Origin: Pseudomonas gingeri | GTDB taxonomy: Bacteria; Pseudomonadota; Gammaproteobacteria; Pseudomonadales; Pseudomonadaceae | Assembly (NCBI RefSeq): GCF_013385425.1 | Contig: NZ_JACAQA010000030.1 | Coordinates: 1-38,025 of the forward strand | Direction of reading: 5' to 3' | DNA length: 38,025 nt | Shown here: positions 1 through 9,079 of the stretch, in pieces | Position numbering within the stretch: position 1 is the first letter of the stretch | Layout: the number at the start of each line of letters is the position of its first letter | Program-made: the position numbers and the translations under genes | The notes under the pieces: generated by a model | The model's input: the letters and a program-made list of their open reading frames with translations, nothing else | Told to the model about the DNA's origin: nothing | Database searches by the model: none

Positions 1-1058
1 GCCGCGTTCATGCCCAACACGCCGCGTGGCATGGTGTCACGCGCGTATTCGATTTCCAGCTGGGTGCCCTGCAGGATCATCTGGGTGGCTTCTTCCTTCA
101 TCTCGGCATCCCACAGGTGCGGGTTCTCGATCTTGATCTGGTTGATCACGTCGATGCCGAAGTTCAGGTGCATGGACTCATCCCGCAGGATGTACTGGAA
201 CTGCTCGGCCACGCCGGTCATCTTGTTGCGACGACCCATGGACAGGATCTGGGTGAAGCCGCAGTAGAAGAAGATGCCTTCCAGCACGCAGTAGTAGGCG
301 ATCAGGTTGCGCAGCAGTTCCTTGTCGGTCTCGACGGTGCCGGTCTTGAATTCCGGGTCGGAGATCGAACGGGTGTACTTCAGGCCCCAGGTGGCCTTTT
401 TCGCCACGGAAGGAATCTCGTGGTACATGTTGAAGATCTCGCCTTCATCCATGGCCAACGATTCGATGCAGTACTGGTAGGCGTGGGTGTGGATCGCCTC
501 TTCGAAGGCCTGGCGCAGGATGTACTGGCGGCACTCGGGGTTGGTGATCAGGCGGTACACGGCCAGCACCAGGTTGTTCGCCACCAGGGAGTCGGCAGTG
601 GAGAAGAAACCGAGGTTGCGCATGACGATGCGGCGTTCGTCGTCGGTCAGGCCTTCCGGGTCTTTCCAGAGGGCGATGTCGGCGGTCATGTTGACTTCTT
701 GCGGCATCCAGTGGTTTGCGCAGCCGTCGAGGTACTTCTGCCAGGCCCAGTCGTACTTGAACGGCACGAGCTGGTTGAGGTCGGCGCGGCAGTTGATCAT
801 GCGCTTTTCGTCGACCGCGACACGGGCCGAGGCGCCTTCGAGTTCAGCCAGGCCTTCGGCAACGTCCAGGGCATCGAGGGCTGCCTTGGCACGGGCGATG
901 GCAGCCGAGTCGGAAGCGGTCACGGCACGGGCCTCCTGGGCCGCGGCGCCACCGGCGCTGTCGAGGCGGTCCATGTTGGCTTCGGTGGCGTGGCCGGCGT
1001 TGGCGCCCTTGACGGCCACCTCGCCTTCTTCTTTGTCGAATTCGTCCCAGCTCAGCAT
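1..1058 (-). CDS. nrdB: Ribonucleoside-diphosphate reductase class Ia, beta subunit (3' part cut by window edge)
   Basis: Small R2 subunit of aerobic ribonucleotide reductase. It houses the diiron-tyrosyl radical cofactor that lets the alpha subunit (NrdA) reduce ribonucleotides to deoxyribonucleotides in the cytoplasm. About 352 residues are visible and the C-terminus lies beyond base 1. The start at 1058 is preceded by AGGAGA. Seen in the translation: an Ala-rich N-terminal extension of about 80 residues relative to E. coli NrdB, then the ferritin-like core. The motif EEAIHTHAYQY (residues 186-196) carries the likely iron ligands E187 and H190 and the radical tyrosine Y194; LRDESMHLNFG lies further on. 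No nrdA is found upstream in the next 3 kb, so either nrdA lies downstream outside the window or it is unlinked. The family is certain; the C-terminal tail that docks to NrdA cannot be seen. Confidence 0.96.
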   Translation of the reverse strand, partial: MLSWDEFDKEEGEVAVKGANAGHATEANMDRLDSAGGAAAQEARAVTASDSAAIARAKAALDALDVAEGLAELEGASARVAVDEKRMINCRADLNQLVPFKYDWAWQKYLDGCANHWMPQEVNMTADIALWKDPEGLTDDERRIVMRNLGFFSTADSLVANNLVLAVYRLITNPECRQYILRQAFEEAIHTHAYQYCIESLAMDEGEIFNMYHEIPSVAKKATWGLKYTRSISDPEFKTGTVETDKELLRNLIAYYCVLEGIFFYCGFTQILSMGRRNKMTGVAEQFQYILRDESMHLNFGIDVINQIKIENPHLWDAEMKEEATQMILQGTQLEIEYARDTMPRGVLGMNA

Positions 1059-1498
1059 GACGTGTCGTCTCCTGCGTGAGGGCCTGATGCCCGTGTGAAA
1101 AACACTGATGGTTGGCTTGTCACACGACCAATGGCCGCTTTGGATCTAAAGGATATGTTGCTTGCAGCAGCGGTTCGTGCACGCAAAAACATGGAATAGG
1201 TACGGGATGACCCCGTGTCGTCGACGGGAGAGGGCGCCGGGCCTTCCCCTGTGGCCTGCAAGGGCCTGAATCAACGAGGGTTTTCAGCTCGATTCGACGC
1301 TTTTTCAGGCGCGAATGGATGCCGACAGTATAGGGAATTTGTCCGTTTGTTTCAGCCAGTTTTTGTCGCCAGGGAGGCGAAATGATCCGGACCGGGGCGC
1401 GGAGGTCGTGGCGGCGGGGGATGCGGGGAGGAACACCTTTGCCGCAAGAAGCGCTTCTTGCGGCGGGTGGTTTTGCAAGGGTGGATCAGGCCGGGATA
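1059..1498. other. nrdB upstream region without a gene
   Basis: This 440-nt gap holds no convincing gene. On the minus strand a possible -10 box (TATACT, read leftwards from 1332 to 1327) could start the nrdB transcript, leaving a leader of roughly 270 nt. The matching -35 is poor. I looked for paired NrdR boxes and saw no clear ones. A perfect palindrome at 1441-1464 is listed separately. Confidence 0.4.
1441..1464. repeat. Perfect 24-bp palindrome
   Basis: The 12-base half GCCGCAAGAAGC is followed at once by its exact reverse complement, with no spacer. It lies 35 nt beyond the stop codon of the minus-strand DUF2790 gene. Neither strand has a good T-run after it, so it is not a textbook terminator. 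It may act as a 3'-end stabiliser, a weak terminator or a protein-binding dyad. Confidence 0.55.
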
Positions 1499-1762
1499 TT
1501 AACCGTGGGAGCAACCGTTACCCATGACGCGGTATTCCATGATATGCCGGGCGCCCTGGGAGTCTTCATAGACCATGCGCGCCGGGACAACTTCGCAAAC
1601 ATCCGGAACTTCACTCATGGAGATAACTTTCTGAATATCCGGGTGAGAACTGTAAGTGTACTCTTCCACCGGAACGGTGTGGCTGGCAACGTCGGTTGGA
1701 ATCTCGTCAGCCATGGCGGTTGCACACAGGCTGCTGAGGGCCAGAACGACTAGAGCTTTCAT
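1499..1762 (-). CDS. DUF2790 family small secreted protein
   Basis: An 87-residue protein of unknown role. Residues 1-18 (MKALVVLALSSLCATAMA) form a typical Sec signal peptide with a predicted cut after AMA, so the mature protein of about 69 residues should be periplasmic or secreted. The mature part carries the features I associate with DUF2790, a family common as small paralogues in Pseudomonas: HPDIQKVIS, a CEVVPARMVYEDS stretch and a closing EYRVMGNGC. Two cysteines in the mature part could form a disulphide bond. It is monocistronic and divergent from acsA, with a 415-nt shared upstream region. Family assignment is from recognition of the conserved motifs; the function is unknown. Confidence 0.85.
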   Translation of the reverse strand: MKALVVLALSSLCATAMADEIPTDVASHTVPVEEYTYSSHPDIQKVISMSEVPDVCEVVPARMVYEDSQGARHIMEYRVMGNGCSHG

Positions 1763-2177
1763 CTCGATTTACCTTCTTCGGGTCGTAAGGGGTCACATGG
1801 CCCTTGTGAGGCCACGTGTGGAACGGTGTTGATTGGAGTTCGAATTAACGGCCTTCGTGGGGGCTGTCGCTAAGTTAATTCGCTGCCTTAGTTGGCGGAA
1901 TCAATGTTAAGAGTCTACAAAACATTCATATAGAGGGGGTTTTGATAAAGACTATTGACAAAACCTGTAACAATCGTCGAAAAAACGTCTCCGGAGACCG
2001 TTTCCCGAGTTATTTTCAGGGTGTCGGAAATCGCTACAGGCAGCGTGCTTGAGGCCTTGCAGCGATTGAACCGAGGTTTTGCAGGGTTTTGTTACTACCA
2101 TCGTCGAATGGCTCCATGGCGCAGGCCCGGCTACAACAGGGTCATAAAACAACAACATATCCACCGAGGTAAGAAAG
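1763..2177. promoter_or_regulatory. Divergent control region DUF2790 gene / acsA with a 9-bp inverted repeat
   Basis: This 415-nt gene-free stretch separates two divergent genes. It is AT-richer than its surroundings. The clearest structure is a perfect inverted repeat, CGAATTAAC at 1841-1849 and GTTAATTCG at 1874-1882, with 24 nt between the arms. The centre-to-centre distance of 33 nt is about three helix turns, so both arms would face the same side of the DNA. It could be an operator for either gene; I do not know the protein. A ribosome site (GAGGT) lies just before acsA. Confidence 0.4.
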
Positions 2178-4133
<1,956 letters not shown>

Positions 4134-4152
4134 CACCTGTTCAGGGTTGACT

Positions 4153-4188
4153 GAGCCCCGTCCGGCATTGCGCCGGGCGGGGCTCTTT
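4153..4188 (+). terminator. Rho-independent terminator of acsA
   Basis: A GC-rich hairpin (GAGCCCCG at 4153-4160 pairing with CGGGGCTC-type sequence ending at 4185, with further GCCGG/CCGGGC pairing inside) begins 19 nt after the acsA stop and is followed by TTT. The T-run is short but the stem is strong. Confidence 0.75.
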
Positions 4189-4213
4189 GCGTTCTGTGGC
4201 CTGTCTTGTTTCC

Positions 4214-4294
4214 GTAGGAGTCGGCTGGCTGGCGATGGCGGCCGGAAGGGCGCGGCAAGGCTCAGGGCCTCATCGCCAGCAAGCCGGCTCCCAC
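4214..4294. repeat. REP doublet (REPIN-like), degenerate left arm
   Basis: Two inverted copies of a Pseudomonas REP. The left arm GTAGGAGTCGGCTGGCTGG runs from 4214 and the right arm, with GCCAGCAAGCCGGCTCCCAC, ends at 4294. They are separated by about 33 nt. The right arm fits the common form with GGAGCCGGCTTGCTGGCGATG on the other strand; the left arm differs at a few bases. Such REPINs are moved by RAYT transposases encoded elsewhere; none is in this window. Confidence 0.8.
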
Positions 4295-4794
4295 AAGGTG
4301 GCGGTGTCCGTGAATGAAGTGAGATAAATATCGGTTTTTGCTGTGAATTCCTCTCTCTGTTACCGATTTTTCGGTAGGTAACCAAATGTGTCACTCGCCG
4401 CCCGAACACGGGGCAAAGGGAAACGCTGCTGCCCGTTTTCGGTCAGAATCCAGGGCCTTTTAAATCTCATCGAACGCCGTGCTTGCCGGAATAGAAGGCT
4501 TTGCCAATAATAGGCCCGCTATTTGCAGGATAGATCGGTTACCCCTTCTTTCGCTCTTGCATAAAAATCAAGAGCTGTCAATGCGTCCATCCCGCTTTCT
4601 CGGCGCTTCTGTAATTAGTTGTCGCATTGAGGAAATATCGGCTTCGGACCTGTCGTTAGAATGCCGATCACTCGCTGGTTGTGGCGCACGCTGAACGCGC
4701 TCGCCGTTGACCGTTACGCGAAGACTGCTTTCCCATCCGCATATTGGGCTGTTGCTCACTCTGCCGTTTTGCCCTTTACCGATGGAGTCTCAAG
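4295..4794. promoter_or_regulatory. aotJ upstream region
   Basis: A 500-nt region without a credible gene. A short dyad, TACCGA-TTTT-TCGGTA, lies at 4361-4376. The main signal is an ArgR-type operator at 4599-4640, listed separately. A 71-codon open frame at 4479-4694 has no ribosome site or recognisable product and is ignored. Confidence 0.5.
4599..4640 (+). promoter_or_regulatory. Probable ArgR operator upstream of aotJ
   Basis: Pseudomonas ArgR binds two direct half-sites of the form TGTCGC-N8-AA-N5. Here TGTCGC (4620-4625), 8 nt, AA (4634-4635) fits exactly. Precisely 21 nt upstream a weaker half (CTCGGC at 4599-4604, 8 nt, AA at 4613-4614) is in the same phase. The site ends about 155 nt before the aotJ start. 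The geometry equals that of the site upstream of aruC. In P. aeruginosa ArgR activates the aot operon in response to arginine. Confidence 0.65.
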
Positions 4795-5571
4795 ATGAAG
4801 AAACTCGTGCTGCTTGGCGCCCTGGCACTGTCCGTGCTGTCGCTGCCGACCTTCGCCGATGAAAAACCACTGAAAATTGGTATCGAAGCCGCTTACCCTC
4901 CGTTCGCCTCCAAGGCGCCGGACGGCAGCATCGTTGGTTTCGACTACGACATCGGCAATGCCCTGTGCGCAGAGATGAAGGTCAAGTGCGTCTGGGTCGA
5001 GCAAGAGTTCGACGGCCTGATCCCGGCCCTCAAGGTTCGCAAGATCGACGCCATCCTGTCGTCGATGTCGATCACCGACGATCGTAAGAAATCGGTCGAT
5101 TTCACCAACAAGTACTACAACACCCCGGCGCGCCTGGTGATGAAGGAAGGCACCGTTGTCAGCGACAACCTGTCCGAACTCAAGGGCAAGAAGATCGGTG
5201 TGCAGCGCGGTTCGATCCACAACCGTTTCGCTGAAGAAGTCCTCAAGCCGCTGGGCGCTGAAATCAAGCCTTACGGTTCGCAGAACGAAATCTACCTGGA
5301 CGTGGCCGCCGGTCGCCTCGACGGCACCGTGGCTGACGCCACCCTGCTGCAGGACGGTTTCCTGAAGACCGATTCCGGCAAGGGCTTTGCCTTCGTCGGT
5401 CCGCAATTCACCGACGAGAAATACTTCGGTGACGGCATCGGTATCGCCGTGCGCAAAGGCGACAAGGCCGATCTGGACAAGATCAACGCCGCCATCGTCG
5501 CGATCCGTGCCAACGGCACGTACAAGCAGATCCAGGACAAGTACTTCGACTTCGATATCTACGGCAAGTAA
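4795..5571 (+). CDS. aotJ: Arginine/ornithine ABC transporter, periplasmic binding protein
   Basis: Captures L-arginine and L-ornithine in the periplasm and hands them to the AotQM permease. It has 258 residues, the usual size for HisJ/LAO-type solute-binding proteins (SBP family 3). Residues 1-21 are a signal peptide ending LPTFA, cleaved before DEKPL. The mature part shows IGIEAAYPPFASKAPDG, GFDYDIGNALC and the RKKSVDFTNKYYNTPARLV segment typical of the family. The start at 4795 is chosen because it gives a complete signal peptide and has GGAG upstream; a longer reading from 4744 would bury the signal. First gene of aotJQMOP-argR, under the ArgR-like site at 4599-4640. A terminator-like hairpin separates it from aotQ. 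Confidence 0.95.
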   Translation: MKKLVLLGALALSVLSLPTFADEKPLKIGIEAAYPPFASKAPDGSIVGFDYDIGNALCAEMKVKCVWVEQEFDGLIPALKVRKIDAILSSMSITDDRKKSVDFTNKYYNTPARLVMKEGTVVSDNLSELKGKKIGVQRGSIHNRFAEEVLKPLGAEIKPYGSQNEIYLDVAAGRLDGTVADATLLQDGFLKTDSGKGFAFVGPQFTDEKYFGDGIGIAVRKGDKADLDKINAAIVAIRANGTYKQIQDKYFDFDIYGK

Positions 5572-5592
5572 ACCGCCGCGGTGACAAGTCCG

Positions 5593-5636
5593 AAATGGCG
5601 CAAGCAGCAGAAGCTCTGAGGTTTGCGCCATTTTTT
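5593..5636 (+). terminator. Attenuating hairpin between aotJ and aotQ
   Basis: An 11-bp perfect stem (AAATGGCGCAA at 5593-5603 with TTGCGCCATTT at 5623-5633) closes a 19-nt loop and runs into six T residues. It looks like an intrinsic terminator but lies inside the operon. I infer partial read-through, which would give much more binding protein than membrane components, as is common in ABC uptake operons; it may also protect the aotJ mRNA end. Confidence 0.7.
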
Positions 5637-5662
5637 CATCCCTAATTCCGAGGATCTGAATC

Positions 5663-6352
5663 ATGTTGAAAGGCTACGGGGCTGTCATCCTCGATGGCGT
5701 TTGGCTGACGCTTCAGCTCGCCTTGTCGTCCATGGCCCTGGCCATTGTCCTGGGCTTGATCGGGGTGGCCTTGCGCCTGTCGCCGGTGCGCTGGCTGGCC
5801 TGGCTCGGCGACCTGTATGCCACGGTCATCCGTGGGATTCCCGACCTGGTGCTGATCCTGCTGATTTTCTACGGTGGTCAGGACCTGCTCAACCGCGTCG
5901 CGCCGTTGCTCGGTTTTGACGACTACATCGACCTCAACCCCCTGGTCGCCGGTATCGGCACCCTGGGTTTTATTTTCGGCGCTTACCTGTCGGAAACCTT
6001 CCGCGGGGCCTTTATGGCGATCCCCAAGGGCCAGGCCGAAGCCGGCATGTCCTACGGCATGAGCAGCCTGCAAGTGTTTTTCCGGGTGCTGGTGCCGCAG
6101 ATGATTCGCCTGGCGATTCCCGGTTTCACCAACAACTGGCTGGTGCTGACCAAGGCCACCGCGCTGATTTCCGTGGTCGGTCTGCAAGACATGATGTTCA
6201 AGGCCAAGCAGGCGGCGGATGCCACCCGCGAGCCTTTCACCTTCTTCCTCGCAGTGGCGGCGATGTACCTGGTGATCACCAGCGTCTCGTTGCTGGCATT
6301 GCGTCACCTTGAGAAGCGCTACTCGGTAGGCGTAAGGGCGGCTGATCTATGA
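5663..6352 (+). CDS. aotQ: Arginine/ornithine ABC transporter permease
   Basis: One of two inner-membrane permease subunits (HisQ-like) of the arginine/ornithine importer; 229 residues. Several hydrophobic segments are seen, beginning with one at about residues 10-35. The cytoplasmic EAA loop that contacts the ATPase is GQAEAGMSYGMSSLQVFFRV followed by LVPQMIRLAIPGF. The stop overlaps the start of aotM by 4 nt (ATGA), so the two are translationally coupled and form a heterodimer. It follows the internal hairpin after aotJ by about 27 nt, with a GAGG ribosome site before the start. Confidence 0.94.
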   Translation: MLKGYGAVILDGVWLTLQLALSSMALAIVLGLIGVALRLSPVRWLAWLGDLYATVIRGIPDLVLILLIFYGGQDLLNRVAPLLGFDDYIDLNPLVAGIGTLGFIFGAYLSETFRGAFMAIPKGQAEAGMSYGMSSLQVFFRVLVPQMIRLAIPGFTNNWLVLTKATALISVVGLQDMMFKAKQAADATREPFTFFLAVAAMYLVITSVSLLALRHLEKRYSVGVRAADL

Positions 6353-7047
6353 TCTTCGACTACAACGTCATCTGGGCAGCCATGCCGCTGTACCTCGGCG
6401 GCCTGCTGACCACTTTGAAGCTGCTGGCCTTGTCGTTGCTGTTCGGTCTGCTGGCGGCATTGCCCCTGGGGCTGATGCGGGTGTCCAAGCAGCCGCTGGT
6501 GAATATCAGCGCCTGGCTCTACACCTACGTGATCCGTGGCACGCCGATGCTGGTGCAGCTGTTCCTGATCTACTACGGCCTGGCCCAGTTCGAGGCGGTG
6601 CGCGAGAGTTTTCTCTGGCCCTGGCTGTCGAGCGCGACCTTCTGTGCCTGCCTGGCCTTTGCCATCAACACCAGCGCCTACACCGCCGAAATCATCGCCG
6701 GCAGCCTGCGGGCCACGCCCAATGGCGAGATCGAGGCGGCCAAGGCCATGGGCATGTCGCGCTACAAGCTGTACCGCCGCATCCTGCTGCCGTCGGCCCT
6801 GCGCCGGGCGCTGCCGCAGTACAGCAACGAAGTGATCATGATGCTGCAGACCACCAGCCTGGCGTCCATCGTCACCCTGATCGACATCACCGGTGCCGCC
6901 CGTACCGTCAACGCCCAGTATTACCTGCCGTTCGAGGCCTACATCACCGCCGGCGCGTTCTACCTGTGCCTGACCTTTATCCTGGTGCGGCTGTTCAAGT
7001 TGGCTGAACGCCGCTGGTTGGGTTACCTGGCGCCGAGGAAGCACTGA
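6349..7047 (+). CDS. aotM: Arginine/ornithine ABC transporter permease
   Basis: Second permease subunit (HisM-like), 232 residues. It pairs with AotQ in the inner membrane. The EAA loop is conserved and closer to consensus than in AotQ: NGEIEAAKAMGMSRYKLYRR followed by ILLPSALRRALPQYSNE. Hydrophobic helices flank it, the first at about residues 15-38. It begins inside the aotQ stop (4-nt overlap) and ends 2 nt before aotO, so aotQ, aotM and aotO are tightly coupled. Confidence 0.94.
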   Translation: MIFDYNVIWAAMPLYLGGLLTTLKLLALSLLFGLLAALPLGLMRVSKQPLVNISAWLYTYVIRGTPMLVQLFLIYYGLAQFEAVRESFLWPWLSSATFCACLAFAINTSAYTAEIIAGSLRATPNGEIEAAKAMGMSRYKLYRRILLPSALRRALPQYSNEVIMMLQTTSLASIVTLIDITGAARTVNAQYYLPFEAYITAGAFYLCLTFILVRLFKLAERRWLGYLAPRKH

Positions 7048-7049
7048 CT

Positions 7050-8162
7050 ATGCAACGTATCGATCATCCTTTGCCCTGGGGCAGCCTGGGCACGGAGCGC
7101 CAGCTGTCGGTGTTCCGTTTCGGCAGTGGCGAGCGCAAGGCCTATATCCAGGCCAGCCTGCATGCCGATGAATTGCCGGGCATGCGCACGGCCTGGGAGC
7201 TGAAAAAGCGCCTGGTCGAGCTGGAAGCCCGCGGTGCCCTCAAGGGCGTGATCGAGCTGGTCCCGGTGGCCAATCCGATCGGTCTCGGCCAGTTGCTGCA
7301 AGGTAATCATCAAGGACGTTTCGAGTACGGCAGCGGCAAGAACTTCAATCGCGATTTTGTCCAGTTGACCGAGCCGGTCAGCGCCTTGGTGAAAGATCGC
7401 CTGGGCGATGATCCGCATGCCAACATCCGACTGATTCGCCAGGCCATGCTTGAGGTGCTGGCTTCTCTGCCGGCGGCGACCAGTCAGTTGCAAGGCATGC
7501 AGCGGGTGCTGTTGAGCCACGCCTGCGATGCCGACCTGGTGCTCGACCTGCATTGCGATTGTGAAGCCGCGTTGCACATGTACACCTTTCCCCAGCACTG
7601 GCCGCAGTGGCGTTCCCTGGCGGCGCACCTCAAGGTTCGTGTCGGGCTGCTGGCGGAAGAGTCGGGCGGCACCTCGTTCGACGAGGCCTGTTCGTTGCCG
7701 TGGTTGCGCCTGTCCCGGGAGTTCCCGGACGCGCAGATTCCGCTGGCGTGCATGGCCACCACCATTGAACTGGGTGGCCAGGCCGATACCGGTCGCGAGC
7801 AGGCCGAGGCCCAGGCCGAAGGGATTCTGGCGTTTCTCGCGGAGCAGGGCCTGATCGATGGCGAATGGCCCGCCGCGCAACAGGAACCTTGCGAAGGCAT
7901 GCCGTTCGAAGGCACCGAGCTGCTCTATGCACCGCACCCCGGCGTGTTGAGTTTCCTGGTGCCGGTGGGCAGTTGGGTGGAAACCGGCGACCCGCTGTTC
8001 GAAGTGATCGATCCGTTATCCGACCGGGTCAGCACCGTGTGTGCCGGCACGAGCGGTGTGTTGTACGCCGTGGAGCGGCTGCGTTACGCCCAACCCTCGA
8101 TCTGGCTGGCCAAGGTGGCGGGGCGCGTACCGCTTCGCCACGGACGCCTGCTCAGCGACTGA
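7050..8162 (+). CDS. aotO: AotO: succinylglutamate desuccinylase/aspartoacylase-type zinc hydrolase
   Basis: A 370-residue member of the AstE/aspartoacylase branch of M14-like zinc hydrolases, placed inside a transporter operon. Visible ligands are H38 and E41 in the HADE motif (QASLHADELPGM) and probably H168 in LDLHCDCEAALHMYTF. These match the HxxE...H pattern also present in AruE here. The C-terminal part has a barrel-like HPGVLSFLVPVGSWVETGDP segment that resembles biotinyl/lipoyl-type folds of this family. In P. aeruginosa the gene at this position is called aotO, and I recall that it is not needed for uptake. The substrate is unknown; an N-acyl amino acid is a reasonable guess. It begins 2 nt after aotM. 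Confidence 0.85.
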   Translation: MQRIDHPLPWGSLGTERQLSVFRFGSGERKAYIQASLHADELPGMRTAWELKKRLVELEARGALKGVIELVPVANPIGLGQLLQGNHQGRFEYGSGKNFNRDFVQLTEPVSALVKDRLGDDPHANIRLIRQAMLEVLASLPAATSQLQGMQRVLLSHACDADLVLDLHCDCEAALHMYTFPQHWPQWRSLAAHLKVRVGLLAEESGGTSFDEACSLPWLRLSREFPDAQIPLACMATTIELGGQADTGREQAEAQAEGILAFLAEQGLIDGEWPAAQQEPCEGMPFEGTELLYAPHPGVLSFLVPVGSWVETGDPLFEVIDPLSDRVSTVCAGTSGVLYAVERLRYAQPSIWLAKVAGRVPLRHGRLLSD

Positions 8163-8190
8163 CCTGACTGTTTTTGTGAGAACCGACCGC

Positions 8191-8955
8191 ATGTACAAGC
8201 TTGAAGTCCAAGACCTGCATAAACGCTATGGCAGTCACGAAGTGCTCAAGGGCGTGTCCCTGGAAGCCGCCGCCGGCGATGTGATCAGCATCATCGGCTC
8301 CAGTGGCTCCGGCAAAAGTACTTTCCTGCGCTGCATCAACCTGCTGGAACAGCCCTATGCCGGGCGCATCCTGCTGAACAATGAAGAGTTGAAGCTGGTG
8401 GCCGGCAAGGACGGCGCGCTGAAGGCCGCCGACCCGAAACAGTTGCAGCGCATGCGTTCGCGGCTGTCGATGGTGTTCCAGCATTTCAACCTGTGGTCGC
8501 ATATGACCGCGTTGGAAAACATTATCGAGGCACCGATTCACGTCCTCGGCATGTCGAAGAAAGAGGCGCTGGAAAAGGCCGAGTACTACCTGGCGAAAGT
8601 CGGCGTGGCGCATCGCAAGGACGCCTACCCGGGCCATATGTCCGGCGGCGAGCAGCAGCGCGTGGCGATTGCCCGGGCGCTGGCGGTGGAGCCGGAAGTG
8701 ATGCTGTTCGACGAGCCGACCTCGGCCCTCGACCCCGAGCTGGTGGGCGACGTGCTGAAGGTGATGCAGGCCCTGGCCCAGGAAGGCCGGACCATGGTGG
8801 TGGTGACCCACGAGATGGGCTTTGCCCGTGAAGTCTCCAACCAGCTGGTGTTCCTGCACCAAGGCGTGGTCGAAGAACGCGGTAATCCGCGCGAGGTGTT
8901 GTCCAACCCGCAGTCCGAGCGTCTGCAGCAATTCCTCTCCGGCAGTTTGAAATAG
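8191..8955 (+). CDS. aotP: Arginine/ornithine ABC transporter ATP-binding protein
   Basis: Cytoplasmic ATPase that powers AotJQM import; 254 residues. Seen: Walker A GSSGSGKST (36-44), Q-loop near VFQHFNLWSH, the ABC signature SGGEQQR (151-157), Walker B MLFDEP (171-176) and the switch histidine H207 in VVVTHEMGF. The start at 8191 was chosen over an upstream in-frame ATG at 8041, which would lie inside aotO and add a tail unlike the family. The typical polar amino acid ATPase start YKLEVQDLHKRYG follows directly. The gap after aotO is 28 nt. Confidence 0.95.
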   Translation: MYKLEVQDLHKRYGSHEVLKGVSLEAAAGDVISIIGSSGSGKSTFLRCINLLEQPYAGRILLNNEELKLVAGKDGALKAADPKQLQRMRSRLSMVFQHFNLWSHMTALENIIEAPIHVLGMSKKEALEKAEYYLAKVGVAHRKDAYPGHMSGGEQQRVAIARALAVEPEVMLFDEPTSALDPELVGDVLKVMQALAQEGRTMVVVTHEMGFAREVSNQLVFLHQGVVEERGNPREVLSNPQSERLQQFLSGSLK

Positions 8956-9079
8956 TCGTCGCTTTTTATGCTGCCGTTGCGCACCCAAATAGGTCATGCT
9001 GCGCGCCGAGCGCGGCGTGGTCTACTTTGAGTTGGTTGCCCTCGGCTTTTCACTCTGTTCTGTTTTCGGATTGCCTGCC

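Noticed and set aside
117..1079. 320-codon plus-strand frame across the nrdB region
   Set aside because: nrdB on the minus strand has the iron and radical motifs; the plus frame is low-complexity Val/Gly/His-rich shadow.
4744..4794. Upstream start for aotJ
   Set aside because: It would add 17 residues before a complete signal peptide and lacks a ribosome site.
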